Shown: positions 23,769-27,488 of the stretch, piece after piece
Position numbering within the stretch: the first letter of the stretch is position 1
Layout of the letters: every line of letters begins with the position of its first letter
Source of the DNA: Spirochaetia bacterium
GTDB taxonomy: Bacteria; Spirochaetota; Spirochaetia; Treponematales; Breznakiellaceae
DNA length: 27,488 nt
NCBI GenBank assembly: GCA_025997715.1
Contig: BNUY01000021.1
Location: 1-27,488 of the forward strand
Direction of reading: 5' to 3'
Translations under genes and position numbers: made by a program
Notes under the pieces: generated by a model
What the model was told of the DNA's origin: nothing
The model's input: the letters and a program-made list of their open reading frames with translations, nothing else
Database searches by the model: none

Positions 23769-23996
23769 ATGATGAGTAAAACATATTCACAGCAGATTTA
23801 TGACATCGCAAAGTCCATACAGGACAAAATCAAACAAATGATGGTAGAACCAGAATACGATAAGGAATTTTTAAAAAGAATGAATGAGGCTCAGTTATTA
23901 CTGATGCAAGCAGGAATGAAACTGACTGAACCAACTCAAGCAGATATCGTGTCTGCAAATAAATCCTTGTCGGAAGTAATAACGGAAACGTTTTAG
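23769..23996 (+). CDS. Small protein of unknown function
   Basis: This 75-residue protein starts at ATG 23769 (a second ATG follows at once), with AGAGGAG at 23756-23762. The sequence begins MMSKTYSQQIYDIAKSI and looks like two amphipathic helices (IQDKIKQMM and FLKRMNEAQLLLMQAGMKL). There is no signal or membrane segment and no recognised family. The strong ribosome site supports it as real. It lies between the lipoprotein gene and the vapBC-like pair and could be part of the inserted module separating the two lipoprotein copies. Confidence 0.6.
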   Translation: MMSKTYSQQIYDIAKSIQDKIKQMMVEPEYDKEFLKRMNEAQLLLMQAGMKLTEPTQADIVSANKSLSEVITETF

Positions 23997-24174
23997 AAAA
24001 CATTCTGTAGCATTGTACTGTGGGGAGAGCAGTGGCGCCTGTCACCAAACTTAGAAAAACGAAGGAGTAGTAGTGAGGAATTTGACATTTTGCGATTTAA
24101 CCGAAAATAACATCTCTACAAATTCAGCCCTTCTGTTTGGGCTCCGCAAGTTTCCCGTGTTGGAGAGGAAAAAG

Positions 24175-24588
24175 TTACTTAATCCAAAGAACGGGAAGTC
24201 TCTCTTCTCCTTCCGGTCCTGCAATCTCACCGTCTTTGGTAACAATCGTAGCAGAAAGGCTTTTTGCGGTACCGCACAAAAAAGCGTCCGCAAGGGACAG
24301 GGGGTATATCCCTTTAAAACGGGCGGTTTCTCGATAAATGTCATTGGTGATATTGGAAACGATCTGCATGGGAAAGCCGAAAACCGGGCGCATGATTTCA
24401 TCAGCAATGGTTACTCCACAGTCCCCGATATAGCCGTAGTATACCTCAACCAGATTAACGATATTCATGTAAATCGTAATTTCTCCGGCTTCGGCTTTGC
24501 TAAGCAATTCATCGACTTTTTCAAAACCTTCCCCTTTTTCTTCATTGAGATATGCAATGAGGGCACAGGCATCAAAAATATAGGTCAT
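24175..24588 (-). CDS. PIN-domain toxin (VapC-like)
   Basis: This 137-residue protein has the PIN nuclease layout. The first acidic residue is in YIFDACALIAYLNEE, a conserved Glu lies in NLVEVYYG, the third acid in LSLADAFLCGTA, and TKDGEI near the C-terminus supplies the last position. These residues bind metal in VapC ribonucleases, which typically cleave tRNA or rRNA when freed from the antitoxin. The start codon overlaps the stop of the upstream gene in ATGA (24585-24588), the usual antitoxin-toxin coupling. The antisense + strand frame across it is a shadow. Confidence 0.88.
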   Translation of the reverse strand: MTYIFDACALIAYLNEEKGEGFEKVDELLSKAEAGEITIYMNIVNLVEVYYGYIGDCGVTIADEIMRPVFGFPMQIVSNITNDIYRETARFKGIYPLSLADAFLCGTAKSLSATIVTKDGEIAGPEGEERLPVLWIK

Positions 24589-24896
24589 ACAGTACGCTGC
24601 TTTTTGTCACGGATCTGCATACGCTCTTTTTTGTGGGCAGCATCAAGAGCGTCTTCTAATATCCTATCTTGCCGCCCCAACTCAAGGAAGCGGTCTACGG
24701 TCAAGGTAGAGCCTAAACGTTTGGCAATGCCCCGTCCCATTGTAAGCGCTTCCCGTGCGCTCATGCAGACAGGGGGATTGTCCGTGCTCATCGGGGGGGC
24801 TTTATGTTTAAGTTGATCGATAAAATCGAAAATCCGGGTCATATAATCGGGGGGAAGGCCCTCAATTTTCTTCAAAAGCAATTCGGTATTAGACAT
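24585..24896 (-). CDS. Antitoxin partner of the PIN toxin (DUF2281-like N-terminus)
   Basis: This 103-residue protein has an N-terminus, TELLLKKIEGLPPDYMTRIFDFIDQL, that resembles DUF2281-type antitoxin N-termini, known from small proteins paired with PIN toxins. The middle (MSAREALTMGRGIAKRLGS) and C-terminus (EDALDAAHKKERMQIRDKK) are helical and basic, suited to wrapping the toxin. A GAGG ribosome site precedes ATG 24896, and TTGTAA-N17-TATAGT lies upstream. The gene order antitoxin-toxin with ATGA overlap is standard. The DNA-binding part and autoregulation are not directly visible. Confidence 0.78.
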   Translation of the reverse strand: MSNTELLLKKIEGLPPDYMTRIFDFIDQLKHKAPPMSTDNPPVCMSAREALTMGRGIAKRLGSTLTVDRFLELGRQDRILEDALDAAHKKERMQIRDKKQRTV

Positions 24897-24914
24897 ATGT
24901 ACCTCGCTTCCCTC

Positions 24915-24943
24915 ACTATACTACTAAAATCACCAAATTACAA
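24915..24943 (-). promoter_or_regulatory. Promoter of the toxin-antitoxin pair
   Basis: On the minus strand TTGTAA (24943-24938), 17 bases and TATAGT (24920-24915) resemble a sigma-70 promoter. The leader would be about 12 bases. The -35 box ends two bases from the border of the duplicated segment at 24945. Confidence 0.5.
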
Positions 24944-24944
24944 G

Positions 24945-25025
24945 GCGCAATTCCGCCGAAATATGTTCACCGTATCGCTTGGGTATAATTACGGATTTAT
25001 CAATAAAGCAGCTTCCAGGAGGTAA
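24945..25025 (+). pseudogene. 3' remnant of the outer-membrane beta-barrel gene
   Basis: These 81 bases encode the last ~26 residues of the protein at 17844-19319 (AQFRRNMFTVSLGYNYGF and the end) plus the stop, followed by the same AGGAGG and lipoprotein start. The first ~15 bases carry three differences; the rest matches exactly. Nothing upstream resembles the rest of the gene, so it is a fragment carried along by the duplication. Confidence 0.85.
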
Positions 25026-26254
25026 GAAATGAAAAATCGCGGCATCTTTAGATTTGCTGCGGGGGTAACCCTGCTATGGGCCTTGGTATTGCCGGGGTGT
25101 GAACAAGTGGCGGTAAGCTCCCGGTCATTCTTTGAGAACCTTGTCAAAGAACCTCCTCAAGACAATAGCCCTGCGGCCCCGTCTTTGCCGCAGGTTTCTG
25201 CATCGGACGGACTTATGACCGTAAGCTGGTCTGCGGTAATCGGCGCGGACAGCTATGAAGTATACTATAGCGATACACAAACCGCGCCGGGGACACCGGC
25301 AAAAACGCCGGTCAGTACCGTTGCGGTGATCAATGGGCTTACCAATAAAACAACCTATAATGTGTGGGTAAAAGCCGTGAACACCCTTGGTGTCAGTGCG
25401 TTAAGCCCCATGGCGCACGGAATTCCCTGGCCGGCAAGCGAAGCGCCCGATACGCCGGGAGCCCTTACGGTAATACCGGGAATAAACCGGCTTACCCTCA
25501 ACTGGGCTGCGGTAGGCGGAGCGTCATCCTATGATGTGTACATTAATACCACGCCGAGTTCCGGTTCAGCGGGACTAAGCGCCAATGTAACCGGAACGAC
25601 CGCAGTCATAGGCTCCCTTACCAACGAAACGATCTATTATTTCTGGATAAAAGCGAGAAATACAAATGGCGCAAGCGGTTTCAGCCCAATGGAAGTCGGA
25701 ACCCCAACAGCCCCCACGACCGCGCCTACAGCTCCCGGCGCACCGGCGGTAAGCCCCGGCAATAAAGAACTTGCCGTAAGCTGGGCGGCGGTAGAGATGG
25801 CTATGGCTTATGAAGTATGGGTAGGAACATCGGATGATTCCGCATTGGCAAGTCAACACGGCGGCGATGTAAGTGAAGGGGAACTTTCTGCGATTATTAC
25901 CGGGCTGAATAACGGAACCGCCTACTATGTGTGGATTAAAGCAAAGAACACCATCGGTGCAAGCGGGTTTAGCCCCTCGGCAACAGGAACGCCTTCCGCG
26001 TTTGCCGCCGTGCCGGAAGAACCGGGAACGCCCGCAATCACCCTGGGGAGCGCAGAGCTTACCGTGCAGTGGACGGCGGTGGAGGGCGCGACCACCTACG
26101 AAGTGTGGACCGGCGGGACCGATAACTCCGTAAGCGCGGTGCAATACGGCAGTGATATTGCCGGTACATCTATTACCATCACCGGCCTGAGTAACGGTGT
26201 TACCCGGTATGTGTGGATCAAGGCAAAGAACAGCGTTGGTACCAGCGGCTTTAG
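24945..26254 (+). repeat. Duplicated segment, copy 2
   Basis: This is the counterpart of 19239-20548 and includes the barrel-gene remnant, the ribosome site, the lipoprotein signal and FN3 modules 1-3 and most of 4. Beyond it the two genes stay homologous but differ at many positions. Confidence 0.88.
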
Positions 26255-27488
26255 CTCCATTGCAAGCGGGACCCCTTCCGCGTCCGCCGCCGTGCCTGTA
26301 GCTCCCTCTGTAGCGCCAACGGTAACCGCCGGATCGCAGCAGCTTTCGGTAAGCTGGGCTGCGGTGGAGGGAGCCGCCGCATACGAAGTGTGGGCGGGGA
26401 CATCAAATAACAGCGATCTGGCAACGAAGCAAGGGGTTGACATTACGAGCGGATTAAGTGCGGTAATTGGTTCCTTAGATAACGGGACCACCTATTATGT
26501 GTGGGTAAAGGCGAAGAACAGTAACGGTGTCAGCGGCTTTAGTCCGGCGGCAAGTGGAACTCCCAATGGTCCCACCGTACCGCCGCAAGCCCCAAACACA
26601 CTGAATATGAGTGTTGAGAACGGTCAGATTACGGTAAGTTGGGGAGCAGTTGAAGGAGCCGCTGCGTATGAAGTGTGGACAGGAACCACAAACAGCAGCG
26701 GATCGGCGGCAAAATACGGCGGCGACATCACCACCGGGTTAAGTGTAACAATCGGATCGTTAAGCAATGGCACTACCTACTATGTGTGGGTAAAGGCGAA
26801 AAACGAGATCGGTGACAGCAGCTTTAGTACAAGTGTAAGCGGTAAACCCATCGCAAACGCGGGGACACCCACGATAAGTTCCGGTAACGGGCAAATTGCG
26901 GTTAGCTGGGCTTCTATCGCAGGGGCGGATCAATATGAGGTATACTGCGGGACCGGAGATGCCCCGCCCGCAACGGTGGCGCAAACGGTATCCGCTCCGA
27001 CTGTATCCGCGACAATCGGCAGTCTTACTAATGGCACCACCTACCATATATGGGTAAAGGGAAAGAACACGACAGGAACCGGCGGGATAAGCCCAATGGC
27101 AAGCGGGAAGCCCATAGCCACTATGGGGACCGTGAGCGTTACACCGGCAAATGGTCAATTAGCCCTAAACTGGGCGGCGGTTGCGGGGGCTGACCAATAC
27201 GAGGTGTATTACAGCACAAGTACAGCGCCCCCGGCGTCTGCAACGCAAACGGTATCGGCTACATCGGCAACAATCACGGGCCTAAGCAACGGCACACTGT
27301 ACTATGTGTGGGTAAAGGGCAAGAATACAAGCGGAAGCGGCGGCATAAGCGCAATGGCAAACGGCAAGCCCCTGGCAACACCCGGAACGCCAACGGTTGT
27401 CGCGGGGAATGGGGAGCTTAGTGTTAGTTGGACTGCGGTGGCGGGAGCCGATGAATATGAGGTTTACTACGGGATTGGGACTCCTTCG
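25029..27488 (+). CDS. Second FN3-repeat lipoprotein (3' end outside window)
   Basis: The frame is open for 820 codons to the window edge. It begins with the same lipoprotein signal and LPGC lipobox as the protein at 19323-23645, followed by FN3 modules that align one to one with modules 1-8 and the start of 9 of that protein. Modules 1-3 are almost identical. From the end of module 4 onwards there are scattered substitutions, and the start of module 6 differs clearly (TLNMSVENGQITVSW here). Whether it ends in an NHL propeller cannot be seen. It has AGGAGG before ATG 25029 but no intact barrel gene in front, so its promoter is uncertain. Confidence 0.9.
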   Translation, partial: MKNRGIFRFAAGVTLLWALVLPGCEQVAVSSRSFFENLVKEPPQDNSPAAPSLPQVSASDGLMTVSWSAVIGADSYEVYYSDTQTAPGTPAKTPVSTVAVINGLTNKTTYNVWVKAVNTLGVSALSPMAHGIPWPASEAPDTPGALTVIPGINRLTLNWAAVGGASSYDVYINTTPSSGSAGLSANVTGTTAVIGSLTNETIYYFWIKARNTNGASGFSPMEVGTPTAPTTAPTAPGAPAVSPGNKELAVSWAAVEMAMAYEVWVGTSDDSALASQHGGDVSEGELSAIITGLNNGTAYYVWIKAKNTIGASGFSPSATGTPSAFAAVPEEPGTPAITLGSAELTVQWTAVEGATTYEVWTGGTDNSVSAVQYGSDIAGTSITITGLSNGVTRYVWIKAKNSVGTSGFSSIASGTPSASAAVPVAPSVAPTVTAGSQQLSVSWAAVEGAAAYEVWAGTSNNSDLATKQGVDITSGLSAVIGSLDNGTTYYVWVKAKNSNGVSGFSPAASGTPNGPTVPPQAPNTLNMSVENGQITVSWGAVEGAAAYEVWTGTTNSSGSAAKYGGDITTGLSVTIGSLSNGTTYYVWVKAKNEIGDSSFSTSVSGKPIANAGTPTISSGNGQIAVSWASIAGADQYEVYCGTGDAPPATVAQTVSAPTVSATIGSLTNGTTYHIWVKGKNTTGTGGISPMASGKPIATMGTVSVTPANGQLALNWAAVAGADQYEVYYSTSTAPPASATQTVSATSATITGLSNGTLYYVWVKGKNTSGSGGISAMANGKPLATPGTPTVVAGNGELSVSWTAVAGADEYEVYYGIGTPS

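Noticed and set aside
24073..24816. A + strand ORF of 247 codons with a good AAGGAG and GTG start
   Set aside because: Most of it is antisense to the PIN toxin and antitoxin genes, which have clear family motifs and ATGA coupling. The first ~34 codons are in intergenic DNA and could be a short remnant, but nothing supports it.
25575..26144. Minus-strand ORFs (also 19869-20438) of 189 codons that are almost identical to each other
   Set aside because: Their similarity only reflects the DNA duplication of the FN3 genes on the + strand.

Overview
The window looks like a stretch of a spirochaete chromosome, most likely a free-living or gut (termite-type) Treponema. This is inferred from gene content, not from a marker gene. 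The clues are two DUF115/Maf-like genes beside an acidic repeat protein, two adjacent divergent signal peptidases I, a PEGA plus formylglycine-generating-enzyme-like membrane protein next to smpB, and large FN3/NHL lipoproteins next to xylan/xylose genes.

Layout. 3-3621 is a pentose operon on the + strand: the C-terminal end of a GH43 beta-xylosidase-like protein, then xylB, then xylA. 3766-4546 holds a two-frame locus of unknown function. 4737-9776 is a minus-strand operon of an acidic repeat protein and two DUF115 proteins. 9919-10374 is a FtsB/DivIC-like membrane protein, convergent with a secreted protein (10395-11189). 11359-13316 holds smpB and the PEGA/SUMF1-like gene on the minus strand. 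Divergent from these are two tandem lepB-type genes (13380-15103), then hemW (15338-16483). 16549-17314 is a second copy of the two-frame locus. 17342-17662 is an XRE-family regulator, divergent from an outer-membrane-type protein (17844-19319) and a 1440-residue FN3/NHL lipoprotein (19323-23645). A small unknown gene and a vapBC-like toxin-antitoxin pair follow. The window ends inside a second, partly duplicated FN3 lipoprotein (25029 to the edge), preceded by an 81-bp remnant of the outer-membrane gene.

Main novelty. The loci at 3766-4546 and 16549-17314 are paralogous. In both, homology runs in one frame exactly up to a stop codon and continues without a gap in the +1 frame from the next base. 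The second locus has no ATG, GTG or TTG in the downstream frame for about 59 conserved codons. This is the signature expected for a conserved +1 recoding event (programmed frameshift) producing a roughly 260-residue protein of unknown function. Each locus has its own promoter-like sequence in the same geometry.

Second theme. An XRE regulator with clustered operator-like repeats faces a TolB-like/beta-barrel protein and a giant modular lipoprotein. The lipoprotein gene has been duplicated, with about 1.3 kb nearly identical and then a sharp rise in divergence, as expected from gene conversion between surface-protein genes. Smaller points are a signal peptidase paralogue with Thr in the catalytic Ser position, a consensus promoter placing a transcript start on the start codon, and three intergenic inverted repeats of related sequence. 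No rRNA, tRNA, CRISPR array or transposase was seen.
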